A stretch of DNA of 64,000 nt from Leifsonia sp. Root1293 (lineage in GTDB: Bacteria; Actinomycetota; Actinomycetes; Actinomycetales; Microbacteriaceae). The stretch lies in NCBI RefSeq assembly GCF_001425325.1, contig NZ_LMEH01000002.1, positions 401,109-465,108 on the forward strand. Direction: 5' to 3'. The notes beneath the pieces were generated by a model, which saw nothing but the letters and a program-made list of their open reading frames with translations, did not search any database and had not been told where the DNA came from. Positions 1-8,337 of the stretch are shown in pieces. The first letter of the stretch is position 1; the number at the start of each line of letters is the position of its first letter. The position numbers and the translations under genes are program-made.

Positions 1-9
1 TGTTTCTGC

Positions 10-50
10 TACATTGACGACGTCATCCCCCGTACGGGTGTGGATGACGT
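10..50 (+). promoter_or_regulatory. Inverted repeat upstream of the first gene
   Basis: The arms ACGTCATCC (20-28) and GGATGACGT (42-50) are perfect complements separated by 13 bases. A TACATT box lies at 10-15. The site could be an operator or an mRNA hairpin for the secreted protein that follows, but the window edge cuts off the upstream context. Function is inference. Confidence 0.3.
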
Positions 51-123
51 TCCACGAGATCCGGCACAGCGCAGTCGCCAGAGTCGTTCGGCGCATGGGC
101 CCAGTTCAAAGGAGAACGTCCCC

Positions 124-2838
124 GTGAGAGTCCCATCCCCTGCCGCACAGGGCGCACCACCTCGCCGTGTGCGCGCGCTCGGCCTCGGCGCTACAGTGTT
201 CGCGCTGGTGGCGAGCGGTGCCGTCGTCGCGACGCCCGCCTACGCCGGTCCGAGCACACCCGACTTCGGTCCGAACGTCACGATCTTCGACCCGAGCACG
301 CCGGTCGACGAGATCAACGCCACCCTGGCGTCGTTCGCGAACGAGGCCGAGTTCAGCACGAACCGGCACGCCGCCTTCTTCAAGCCCGGTACCTACGGCA
401 GTGCCGCAGGGGAGAACGACCCCTCCACGGCGACAGGAATCGTCAACGCCGAGGTGGGCTACTACACCTCGATCTCGGGTCTCGGCGCATCGCCGGAGGA
501 CGTGCGCATCAACGGCGCGCTTCACGTCGAACCGGTGCGCGCCTGCGAACCCAACCCCTGGGACTGCCAGTCACCGGGTTCCCTCACGCGCTTCTGGCGA
601 TCGCTCTCGAACATGAGCATCAACCCGATCCAGAGGCCCCTCGGCGTGGATGCCGAACGACCCTTCCCGAGCGGGGTGACCGATCCGCACCAGATGCGGT
701 GGGCGGTCTCCCAGGCGGCACCTCTCCGCCGGATGAACATCGAGGGGTCCCTCACGCTGTTCGGCCGGGTCGGCGAGTACGCGAGCGGCGGCTACATGGC
801 CAACACCGCCGTGTCGGGAACCGTGGTCAACGGGTCCCAGCAGCAGTGGTTCACCCGGGACAGCAACGTCGGCACCTGGGAGGGCGGCGTCTGGAACGTC
901 ACCTCGGTCGGTGTCGAGGGTGCTCATGCCGGGACTCCCGCCGGAACGGGGGATGCCGCGACCCCGCTGTACACGACTGTCGCCCAGACTCCGGTGACCC
1001 GCGAGTCGCCGTTCCTCTACCTCGACGGCGACGAGTACAAGGTGTTCGTGCCGAAGGCGAAGACCAACAGCTCGGGAATCGACTGGTCGACGGATGCAGC
1101 ATCCGGAGACGCGATCGACATCGCCGACTTCTACATCGCCAAGACCGGAGACACGGCGGCGCAGATCAACGCCGCGCTCGCCGCGGGCAAGAACCTGCTC
1201 GTGACGCCCGGGGTCTACGCCCTGAGCGAGCCCATCACGGTCACGCGGGCCGACACGGTCGTGCTCGGCCTTGGCCTCGCGACCCTGGTGCCGACGAACG
1301 GCAACGCGGCGATCGACATCGCCGACGTGCCGGGAGTGAAGGTGGCCGGCCTCACGGTCGACGCGGGTGAGGTCAACTCGCCGGTGCTCGTCAAGGTCGG
1401 ACCAGCCGGAGCCGGCGCCAGTGACCCCGCGAACCCCACGACGCTCAGCGACGTGTTCGTTCGCGTCGGCGGCGCGCACGTCGGTCGGGCGACGACGAGC
1501 ATCGAGGTGAACAGCGACGACGTGCTGCTCGACCACATCTGGGCCTGGCGCGCGGATCACGGCGACGGCGTTGCCTGGGACTCGAACACCGGTGACCACG
1601 GAGTCGTCGTGAACGGCGACGACGTCACGGCCCTCGGCCTCTTCGTCGAGCACTACCAGAAGGCGCAGACCGTGTGGAACGGCAACGGCGGAACGACGCT
1701 CTTCTACCAGAGCGAGCTCCCGTACGATCCGCCGAGCCAGGCCGCCTGGTCCGACGGCGATCGCCTCGGATACGCCTCCTACCAGGTGGCACCGGACGTG
1801 ACCTCGCACTCGGCATCCGGTCTCGGCGTCTACTCGTTCTTCAACCAGAACGTCGACATCCGCGTCGAGAGCGGAATCCAGGCGCCGAAATCGGCCGGGG
1901 TGACATTCACCAACATGGTGAGCGTGTTCCTCAACGGCTCGGGCGGCATCAACCACATCATCAACGACGCCGGACTGCCCGCCGTGGGGAGCTTCGCCTC
2001 ACCGGGCCTGCTGTCCTATCCGCCCGCCGACACGCAGGCGCCGACGGTGTCGATCGCCGCGGCACCGGCCGCACCCGACGGATCGAACGGCTGGTACCGC
2101 GGCGGGGTCTCGCTCACCGTGACCGGAAGCGACGACTACACGCCGCTCAACCTGGAAGCGAACGTCGACGGCGCCGGCTGGAAGGCCGTCACCGGCCCGA
2201 TCGCCATCGCCGACGGCACGCATTCCGTGCAGGCGCGGGCGACGGATGGCTCGGGCAACGTCTCGTCGGTCGCCACGTGGAGCGGCAAGGTCGACGGCGT
2301 TGCTCCGGTCGCGACGGTGGCGTTCGATGCGACGTCGCGAAAGGCATCCGTCACCGCGACCGACGGCTCGGGTTCTGGCGTCTCGGGCATCGAATACCGC
2401 CTGGGCGGTGGCGCCTGGCTGGCCTACACGGCGCCGGTCGCCGTGGGAGACGCCGCCACGACCTTCGGGTATCGGGCGACGGATGCAGCGGGCAACAGGT
2501 CGACCGACGGCTCGCTGTCTGTTCCCGCGAAGGTCGCGGGCAAGGTGCCGCTCGCCGTCGCCGCAGCCTCGCTGTGCATCAACGGCAAGGTGTCGGTGGC
2601 GGTCTACGCCCTGAACATCGGCAAGGCCAAGGCCGACATCCGCCTGACTACGCAGTGGGCTGACGCGAAGTTCACCAAGGTCGGCTTCGGCAAGGCCGTG
2701 TACAAGCTGTTCCCGACGGGCGCCAAGTCGGTGCCGAAGGGCACGGCGACCGTCGCCGGCTACACCTTCGTGAACGGCGTCGGCTCGTACTCGACATACA
2801 CGCCGGGCTTTGCAGCCCTGAACTGCGGCCGCCGCTAG
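124..2838 (+). CDS. Secreted right-handed beta-helix protein, pectate-lyase-like
   Basis: The 904-residue product starts at GTG 124, preceded by AAAGGAGA; a longer frame to 40 lacks such a site. A basic N-terminus, hydrophobic core and AYA-G cleavage site (about residue 42) form a signal peptide, so the protein is exported. The body has the PGTYG and LLVTPGVYAL segments typical of pectate-lyase-fold proteins and resembles actinobacterial proteins often labelled adenylyl cyclase or coagulation factor 5/8 protein. No cyclase domain is visible. Residues about 640-810 hold two bacterial Ig-like repeats (VDGVAP, ATDGSG, ATDAAGN words). The C-terminal 90 residues form a separate domain with one Cys near each end. 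A role in binding or cleaving plant or envelope polysaccharide is inference; catalytic residues could not be assigned. Confidence 0.75.
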   Translation: MRVPSPAAQGAPPRRVRALGLGATVFALVASGAVVATPAYAGPSTPDFGPNVTIFDPSTPVDEINATLASFANEAEFSTNRHAAFFKPGTYGSAAGENDPSTATGIVNAEVGYYTSISGLGASPEDVRINGALHVEPVRACEPNPWDCQSPGSLTRFWRSLSNMSINPIQRPLGVDAERPFPSGVTDPHQMRWAVSQAAPLRRMNIEGSLTLFGRVGEYASGGYMANTAVSGTVVNGSQQQWFTRDSNVGTWEGGVWNVTSVGVEGAHAGTPAGTGDAATPLYTTVAQTPVTRESPFLYLDGDEYKVFVPKAKTNSSGIDWSTDAASGDAIDIADFYIAKTGDTAAQINAALAAGKNLLVTPGVYALSEPITVTRADTVVLGLGLATLVPTNGNAAIDIADVPGVKVAGLTVDAGEVNSPVLVKVGPAGAGASDPANPTTLSDVFVRVGGAHVGRATTSIEVNSDDVLLDHIWAWRADHGDGVAWDSNTGDHGVVVNGDDVTALGLFVEHYQKAQTVWNGNGGTTLFYQSELPYDPPSQAAWSDGDRLGYASYQVAPDVTSHSASGLGVYSFFNQNVDIRVESGIQAPKSAGVTFTNMVSVFLNGSGGINHIINDAGLPAVGSFASPGLLSYPPADTQAPTVSIAAAPAAPDGSNGWYRGGVSLTVTGSDDYTPLNLEANVDGAGWKAVTGPIAIADGTHSVQARATDGSGNVSSVATWSGKVDGVAPVATVAFDATSRKASVTATDGSGSGVSGIEYRLGGGAWLAYTAPVAVGDAATTFGYRATDAAGNRSTDGSLSVPAKVAGKVPLAVAAASLCINGKVSVAVYALNIGKAKADIRLTTQWADAKFTKVGFGKAVYKLFPTGAKSVPKGTATVAGYTFVNGVGSYSTYTPGFAALNCGRR

Positions 2839-2852
2839 GCCGGCAGCTCGCG

Positions 2853-2893
2853 CAGCGCCGCCCACCGGGGTTCGGGTCCGGTGGGCGGCGCTG
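2853..2893 (+). terminator. Strong stem-loop terminator
   Basis: A perfect 16-bp stem (2853-2868 with 2878-2893) encloses a 9-base loop and lies 14 bases after the stop codon of the secreted beta-helix gene. There is no clear T-tract, as is common in high-GC actinobacteria. Confidence 0.8.
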
Positions 2894-2907
2894 TGCGGGT
2901 GGGGGGC

Positions 2908-3046
2908 GGTCTCGATACGCGTGCTCGCTCCGCTCGCTCGCTACTCGACCAGCGGCTTATTCACCGCTGAGATCACGCGCAGCGAGCGGCTCATTCACCG
3001 CTGATCGAGTAGCGCCCGACGAAGTCGGACGCGTATCGAGATCACC
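2908..3046. repeat. Pair of palindromic family-1 repeats
   Basis: Unit one (2908-2955) runs from GGTCTCGATACGCG to CTACTCGACCAGCGG with a GCTCGCTCCGCTCGC core. Unit two (2998-3045) is in opposite orientation with the alternative core CCCGACGAAGTCGG. The outer ends are complementary, so the pair can form a long hairpin between convergent genes. The same family recurs near 9.6 kb and 18.7 kb. Confidence 0.75.
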
Positions 3047-3047
3047 C

Positions 3048-3974
3048 TCAACGCGCGGGCGTCACCAGCGCCACGGCCTGGGCCAGCGCCGCGCGGCATA
3101 CCGCCACGGCCTCACGGTCGGCGCTCGAACGCCGCGCTGCCGTGAAGATGGTGCGGTGGGGGTCTGCAGGCAGGTCGACCAGCCGCACACTCGGCGCCTC
3201 TCCCGCCCACACGAGATCGGGCAGGAGTCCGACGGCGTTTCCCGAGCGGATCAGCCTGATGTGGGCCATGAGGTCGGCCGTCTCGAAGCGCACGTCCGGC
3301 TCGAAGCCGGCGGCGCGACAGAGTTGCATCGCCCACTCCCTCGAGGCCGTGCCGACGGGCTCCATCACCCACGCCCGCCCCTCGGTGATCTGCCGAAGCG
3401 CGTGATGCTGTGCAGAAGCATCGGGCAGCGCTGCGGCGGTCGCACCGCCCACCCCCAGACGGATCGCGTCCCCGCCCAGCACCACCCGGTCGAGGTCGGA
3501 CCGGTGCGCTCGAGTGTGGCCCGGGTACTGCTCGGCGATCACGAGGTCGAAGTCGCGGGCCGACACCTCGAACAGGCCGGCATCGGGCTCACGCTCGGTC
3601 ACCTCGACGCGCAGCTGCGGGTAGGCCTCACGCAGGATGGTCAGTGCTGCCGGCAGGATCGCGTGCGCCGCCGACTGGAAGACGGCCAGCCGCACCGTAC
3701 CGCGCACCTCACCGAGCGACGACGCCACTTCGTCCTCGGCACGCTCGAGGATGTCGAGCACCTGCTCGGCGCGTGCGACGAGAAGCTCCGCCTGCGGAGT
3801 GAGGATCACCCGGCGGCCGGCCTTCTCGAGCAGTGGCACTCCGGCCTCGGCCTCGAGCAGGGACAACTGCTGCGACACCGACGACGGCGAGTACGCCAGA
3901 GCCTCGGCGACAGCAGCGAGGGTCCCGCGCAGCTTCACCTCGCGCAGCAGGCGCAGGCGTCTGACGTCCAGCAT
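3048..3974 (-). CDS. LysR-family transcriptional regulator, divergent from putA
   Basis: This 308-residue protein has the LysR layout: an N-terminal winged helix-turn-helix (residues 1-60, with the SPSSVSQQLSLLEAEAG recognition region) and a C-terminal periplasmic-binding-protein-like effector domain. The start ATG at 3974 follows GGGAGGTG on the reverse strand. It is divergently transcribed from putA across 136 bp, the usual arrangement for a LysR protein controlling its neighbour and itself, so proline or a breakdown product is a plausible effector. That target assignment is inference from position. It ends inside the palindromic repeat block, where the repeat abuts the stop codon. Confidence 0.85.
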   Translation of the reverse strand: MLDVRRLRLLREVKLRGTLAAVAEALAYSPSSVSQQLSLLEAEAGVPLLEKAGRRVILTPQAELLVARAEQVLDILERAEDEVASSLGEVRGTVRLAVFQSAAHAILPAALTILREAYPQLRVEVTEREPDAGLFEVSARDFDLVIAEQYPGHTRAHRSDLDRVVLGGDAIRLGVGGATAAALPDASAQHHALRQITEGRAWVMEPVGTASREWAMQLCRAAGFEPDVRFETADLMAHIRLIRSGNAVGLLPDLVWAGEAPSVRLVDLPADPHRTIFTAARRSSADREAVAVCRAALAQAVALVTPAR

Positions 3975-4110
3975 CCGTCACCTCCCGATTCATCAGCCAA
4001 ACTAACGGATACTGGTGGGAAAGCTTCGCTTTACCCGAATGAACGGATGCCCGACACTGTGCTGAGAGAGCCTCTCCCGGTGGGTGCTCCCGCGAGAAAG
4101 AACTAATGTC
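3975..4110. promoter_or_regulatory. lysR-putA divergent control region
   Basis: This 136-bp intergenic region holds an imperfect dyad, GGGAAAGC (4017-4024) and GCTTTACCC (4028-4036), and a second dyad GAGAG/CTCTC near 4062-4075. Either could be a LysR binding site or an mRNA hairpin. The putA ribosome site GAGAAAGAA lies at 4094-4102. Confidence 0.35.
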
Positions 4111-7100
4111 ATGACCATGTCGAGCACGCCCGTCGAGTCCCAGGCCGACCTCGCGACCGAGTCCATCGCGCTGGTGCGCCGCTGGCTCGCTCAGAGCGCG
4201 GAGATCCCAGCCGATCCGTCCGGAGAACGTCTGGCCGGCGTGCTCAAAGATCCCAACGGGCTGGACTTCACGGTCGGCTTCGTCGACGGCGTCATGCGCC
4301 CGGAAGACCTCATGGTCGCCGGCCACAACCTCGCGAAGGTCGCCCCGAAGGCGCCGGCCTTCCTGCCGTCGTACATGCGCGGCGCGATCGGCCTGGGCGG
4401 CGCGCTCGGACCTGTCGTGCCGTGGGTGGTCATCCCCGCAGCGCGACGCGTGCTGCGCCAGATGGTCGGACACCTCGTCATCGACGCGACGCCGGACAAG
4501 CTGGGGCCTGCGATCGAGCACCTCCGCTCCACCGGCAACAGGTTGAACCTCAACCTGCTCGGCGAGGCCGTTCTCGGCGACCGCGAGGCCGACCGACGCC
4601 TGGCGGGAACGCGGGAACTCCTCGCCCGCGACGACGTCGACTACGTGTCGATCAAGGTGTCGAGCGTGGTGAGCCAGCTCTCCATGTGGTCGTTCGACGA
4701 GGCCGTCGAGCGCGTGGTCGAGCGCCTCACGCCCCTGTACGAGCTGGCGGCCTCAGCGAAGACCACCAAGTTCATCAACCTCGACATGGAGGAGTACCGC
4801 GACCTCGATCTCACCATCGCGGTGTTCGAGCGCATCCTCGACCAGCCGCAGTTGCGCCAGCTCGAGGCCGGCATCGTGCTGCAGGCCTACCTGCCCGACG
4901 CCCTGGGTGCCCTGCAGGGGCTGACGAGCTGGGCCCAGCGCCGCCGGGCCGAGGGTGGAGCCCCCATCAAGGTGCGCATCGTGAAGGGCGCGAACCTCGC
5001 CATGGAGCACGTCGATGCGGCCATCCACGACTGGCCGCTCGCCACCTACGACACCAAGCAGCACAGCGACACCAACTACAAGCGCGTGCTCAACTGGGCC
5101 TTCACTCCCGAGAACACCGACGCCGTCAAGATCGGCGTCGCAGGTCACAACCTCTTCGACGTCGCCTACGCCCACCTGCTCGCCCAGCGACGCGGTGTCA
5201 GTTCGGCCGTGGACTTCGAGATGCTCCTGGGCATGGCCACGAACCAGGCCGAGGCGGTGCGCCGCGATGTCGGGCAACTGCTGCTCTACACGCCCGTGGT
5301 GAACCCGGCCGAGTTCGACGTGGCCATCGCGTACCTCATCCGTCGCCTCGAGGAGAACGCGAGCACCGAGAACTTCATGTCGGCGGTGTTCGAGCTCACC
5401 ACCTCCGACGCCCTGCTCCAGCGTGAGACCGACCGCTTCCTCGCGTCGCTGGCCGACCTCGACGACACCGTCCCCGGCCCGAACCGCACGCAGGACAGGT
5501 CGCAGGCTCCGGTGCTTCCGCCACTGCCCGCCGAGCCTGTCGTGACCTCGGCAGCCGAGCAGACCGATCCGACCCTCACCGGCGCCCTTCTCGGAATCAC
5601 CCGGGGATCGCGCGGCGGCGGCCCGGCCGCGCACCCGGGTGCGTCGGGAAGCTTCTCGAACGAACCGGACACCGACCCCGCGCTTCCCGCCAACCGGGCG
5701 TGGGGACGCCGCATCCTCGGCCGCGTGGCCGCGTCGACCCTCGGATCCGAGACGATCGCGGCATCGCAGGTGAGCGATGCCGACACTCTCGACGCCCTCA
5801 TCGACTCGGTCTCCGCCGCGGGCCGGGCGTGGGGTCAGCGCACAGGGGCGGAGCGCGCCGCGATCCTGCACCGCGCCGGGGTCGCGCTCGCCGCCAACCG
5901 GGATCGCCTCATCGAGGTCGCCGCATCCGAGACCGGCAAGACCATCGCGGAGGCCGACCCCGAGATCAGCGAGGCCATCGACTTCGCGCACTACTACGCC
6001 GAGCGTGCCATCGAGCTCGACAGGGTGCAGGGCGCGCTCTTCGTGCCAGCGCAGCTCACCGTGGTGACGCCGCCGTGGAACTTCCCGGTCGCCATCCCTG
6101 CCGGCGGTGTGCTCGCCGCCCTCGCTGCGGGCTCCGGCGTGATCATCAAGCCGGCGAAGCAGGCGCAGCGCACCGGAGCCGTCATGGTGGAGGCGTTGTG
6201 GGAGGCCGGCGTTCCGCGCGACGTTCTCGCGCTCGTCGACCTCGCCGAACAGGACTTCGGGCAGCAGCTGATTGCGCATCCGTCGGTCGACAGGGTCATC
6301 CTCACCGGCGCCTACGAGACGGCCAAGCTGTTCAGGTCGTTCCGCCCCGATCTGCCCCTGCTGGCCGAGACGAGCGGCAAGAACGCCGTGATCGTCACGC
6401 CGTCGGCCGACCTCGACCTCGCCGCATCCGATGTGATCAAGAGCGCATTCGGGCATGCCGGCCAGAAGTGCTCGGCGGCCTCGCTCGTCATCCTCGTCGG
6501 CTCCGTGGCCAGGTCCGAGCGCTTCCGCAACCAGCTCGTCGACGCCGCGACGTCGATGCGGGTCGGCTACCCCGACGATCCATCGACCCAGATGGGTCCG
6601 ATCATCGAACCGGCGAGCGGCAAGCTGCTCAACGCCCTCACCGAGCTGGGCATCGGCGAGGAGTGGTTGGTCGAGCCGAAGCAGCTCGACGAGACCGGCC
6701 GGCTGTGGTCTCCCGGCATCCGCACGGGCGTCGCTCCCGGCTCCTACTTCCACCTCACCGAGTTCTTCGGACCGGTGCTCGGCGTCATGCACGCGCGCAA
6801 CCTCGAGGAGGCCATCCGCTTCCAGAACGCCGTCGACTACGGCCTCACGGCAGGGCTGCACTCGCTCGACAGCGATGAGCTCGCCCTCTGGATCGACACC
6901 GTCGAGGCCGGAAACCTCTACATCAACCGCGGGACCACCGGCGCGATCGTGCAGCGCCAGCCCTTCGGCGGCTGGAAGCGCTCGTCGGTCGGAGCCGGGA
7001 CCAAGGCCGGTGGGCCCAACTACCTGTTCGGACTCGGCACCTGGAAGACGGATGCCGGCAACAGGTCGAAGACGCTGCACCTGCGCGGCCTCGAGGACCG

Positions 7101-7707
7101 CGTGACCGACATCATCGAGGCGTCGCAGGCATCGCTCGGCTACGAAGAGTTCGACCAGCTGCGTCGGGCAGCGCTCTCCGACGCCATCGCCTGGCGCGAG
7201 GAGTACGGCGTCACGCGCGACGTGTCGCAGCTCGTGCTGGAGCGCAATGTCTTCCGCTACCTTCCGGTGCCGGTCGCAGTGCGGGCGGCGGAGGACGCCT
7301 CGCTCGTCGACGCGCTGCGGGTCGTCATCGCGGCGACGCTGTCGAAGTCGGAGTACACGGTGTCGCTCCCGACGGCGCTGCCACCGGCGGTGCAGGGGCT
7401 CCTCGACCTCCGCGACGTGCCTGTGACCGTGGAGACGGATGCCGCCTGGCTCGCCGGACTCGCGTCGTCGGCCGTGCTCGACGACGACGGACCGAAGCGC
7501 GTGCGAGTCGTCGCCGCCGGCTCTCGGGATGCGCTCGCGACAGCCGTCGCCGGTGCGCTCGACGGCACCCCTGACGTCGCGGTGTACGCGCACGAGGTGA
7601 CCCAGTCGGGGCGGGTGGAGCTGCTTCCGTTCCTGCACGAGCAGGCCATCTCGATCACGGCCCACCGGTTCGGAAACCCGAGCACGCTGTCGGACGGTGT
7701 GATCTAG
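4111..7707 (+). CDS. putA: Bifunctional proline dehydrogenase / P5C dehydrogenase (PutA)
   Basis: PutA oxidises proline to pyrroline-5-carboxylate with FAD and then to glutamate with NAD. The 1198-residue product starts at ATG 4111 (GAGAAAGAA upstream; an in-frame GTG at 4084 lacks support). Residues 1-450 are the proline dehydrogenase barrel, ending in the conserved YLIRRLEENAS helix with paired Arg 411-412. After a low-complexity linker, residues about 510-1000 are an aldehyde dehydrogenase: PPWNFP, the glutamate in ETSGKN (about 753) and the catalytic Cys in GQKCSA (about 787). The last 200 residues are a divergent C-terminal domain. No ribbon-helix-helix DNA-binding domain is present, so regulation is probably by the divergent LysR protein. 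Its second domain could also take P5C made by RocD. Confidence 0.95.
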   Translation: MTMSSTPVESQADLATESIALVRRWLAQSAEIPADPSGERLAGVLKDPNGLDFTVGFVDGVMRPEDLMVAGHNLAKVAPKAPAFLPSYMRGAIGLGGALGPVVPWVVIPAARRVLRQMVGHLVIDATPDKLGPAIEHLRSTGNRLNLNLLGEAVLGDREADRRLAGTRELLARDDVDYVSIKVSSVVSQLSMWSFDEAVERVVERLTPLYELAASAKTTKFINLDMEEYRDLDLTIAVFERILDQPQLRQLEAGIVLQAYLPDALGALQGLTSWAQRRRAEGGAPIKVRIVKGANLAMEHVDAAIHDWPLATYDTKQHSDTNYKRVLNWAFTPENTDAVKIGVAGHNLFDVAYAHLLAQRRGVSSAVDFEMLLGMATNQAEAVRRDVGQLLLYTPVVNPAEFDVAIAYLIRRLEENASTENFMSAVFELTTSDALLQRETDRFLASLADLDDTVPGPNRTQDRSQAPVLPPLPAEPVVTSAAEQTDPTLTGALLGITRGSRGGGPAAHPGASGSFSNEPDTDPALPANRAWGRRILGRVAASTLGSETIAASQVSDADTLDALIDSVSAAGRAWGQRTGAERAAILHRAGVALAANRDRLIEVAASETGKTIAEADPEISEAIDFAHYYAERAIELDRVQGALFVPAQLTVVTPPWNFPVAIPAGGVLAALAAGSGVIIKPAKQAQRTGAVMVEALWEAGVPRDVLALVDLAEQDFGQQLIAHPSVDRVILTGAYETAKLFRSFRPDLPLLAETSGKNAVIVTPSADLDLAASDVIKSAFGHAGQKCSAASLVILVGSVARSERFRNQLVDAATSMRVGYPDDPSTQMGPIIEPASGKLLNALTELGIGEEWLVEPKQLDETGRLWSPGIRTGVAPGSYFHLTEFFGPVLGVMHARNLEEAIRFQNAVDYGLTAGLHSLDSDELALWIDTVEAGNLYINRGTTGAIVQRQPFGGWKRSSVGAGTKAGGPNYLFGLGTWKTDAGNRSKTLHLRGLEDRVTDIIEASQASLGYEEFDQLRRAALSDAIAWREEYGVTRDVSQLVLERNVFRYLPVPVAVRAAEDASLVDALRVVIAATLSKSEYTVSLPTALPPAVQGLLDLRDVPVTVETDAAWLAGLASSAVLDDDGPKRVRVVAAGSRDALATAVAGALDGTPDVAVYAHEVTQSGRVELLPFLHEQAISITAHRFGNPSTLSDGVI

Positions 7708-7715
7708 GAGCTGTA

Positions 7716-7822
7716 CCCGCTCGCTGAGGGCCGAGCGAAGCGATCGCCCGAAGCGCTCCGCAGTGAGCGGTTCGTCGTTGGTGCGCTTCGGCCGCGGACT
7801 CCGTCCGGGCCTCGGCGAGCGG
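7716..7822. repeat. Family-2 palindromic repeat
   Basis: This 107-bp imperfect palindrome fills the gap between putA and the convergent protease gene. Outer arms CGCTCGCTGAGGGCC and GGGCCTCGGCGAGCG and inner GCCCGAAGCGC/GCGCTTCGG pair across a loop. Related copies lie at 39355, 42528 (inside a gene) and 48181. It may double as a bidirectional terminator. Confidence 0.65.
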
Positions 7823-7832
7823 TGGGTGGGCG

Positions 7833-8312
7833 CTAGTTCCGCCCGCGGTTCTGTCGCCGCACGGTCCGTGGTGCACGACCTCCGATGAACGACTGGGCGG
7901 CGTCGACCGCGAAGCCCTGTTCGAGCGCCTCACGCCCGATCAGCATCCGGAAACCCATCGAGTCCCGATTGGTAAGGGTGACTTCGGCCGTCAGTGCCTT
8001 GCCGAGCAGCACGATGTCGAGCAGCACCACGATGCGCTCCTCGCTGTGGCCTGACGAACTGCGCACCGAGCGACGGTCGAGCACCGGACATTCGACAGTG
8101 ACGGCGTCTTCATCACTGCCCTGCCATGGTTGAACGCCGAACCGCACGTACGACTCTCCGTCGCGCTCGAACTCCTCCATGTCGAAGGCGTGGAGCGAGC
8201 TGGTGCGGGCGCCGGTGTCGAGCTTGGCCTTGATCCACGGAACTCCGATCGCCGGAAGGGCAACCCATTCGCGCCAGCCGGCGATGGTGCTTGAATGGAC
8301 AGGTTCGCTCAC
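7833..8312 (-). CDS. RimK-associated retropepsin-like aspartic protease
   Basis: The 159-residue protein belongs to the family named ATP-dependent zinc protease or Zn_protease (PF05618), whose fold is that of retropepsins. The active-site motif LDTGARTSSLHA is present with Asp 32, and NRDSMGFRMLIGREAL forms the second conserved block. It starts at GTG 8312; CAAGAT six bases upstream suggests a leaderless transcript. It is divergent, only 25 bp apart, from a RimK-type ligase. Homologues act with RimK in controlling tail addition to ribosomal protein S6 in some proteobacteria, so a role in trimming or controlling a RimK product is plausible but inferred. Length is normal for the family. Confidence 0.8.
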   Translation of the reverse strand: MSEPVHSSTIAGWREWVALPAIGVPWIKAKLDTGARTSSLHAFDMEEFERDGESYVRFGVQPWQGSDEDAVTVECPVLDRRSVRSSSGHSEERIVVLLDIVLLGKALTAEVTLTNRDSMGFRMLIGREALEQGFAVDAAQSFIGGRAPRTVRRQNRGRN

Positions 8313-8337
8313 CCGTCCATCTTGTCAGGGGCACCCG

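Noticed and set aside
571-1956. 461-codon frame antisense to the beta-helix gene
   Set aside because: No motif and no ribosome site; the plus-strand protein has signal peptide, domains and terminator.
124-2838. Adenylyl cyclase
   Set aside because: Only a habit of naming in related entries; no cyclase motif, while signal peptide and beta-helix features are clear.
4753-7665. 970-codon open frame antisense to putA
   Set aside because: It lies opposite a complete PutA with all motifs, has no ribosome site, and its product is a His/Arg/Val-rich low-complexity shadow typical of high-GC DNA.
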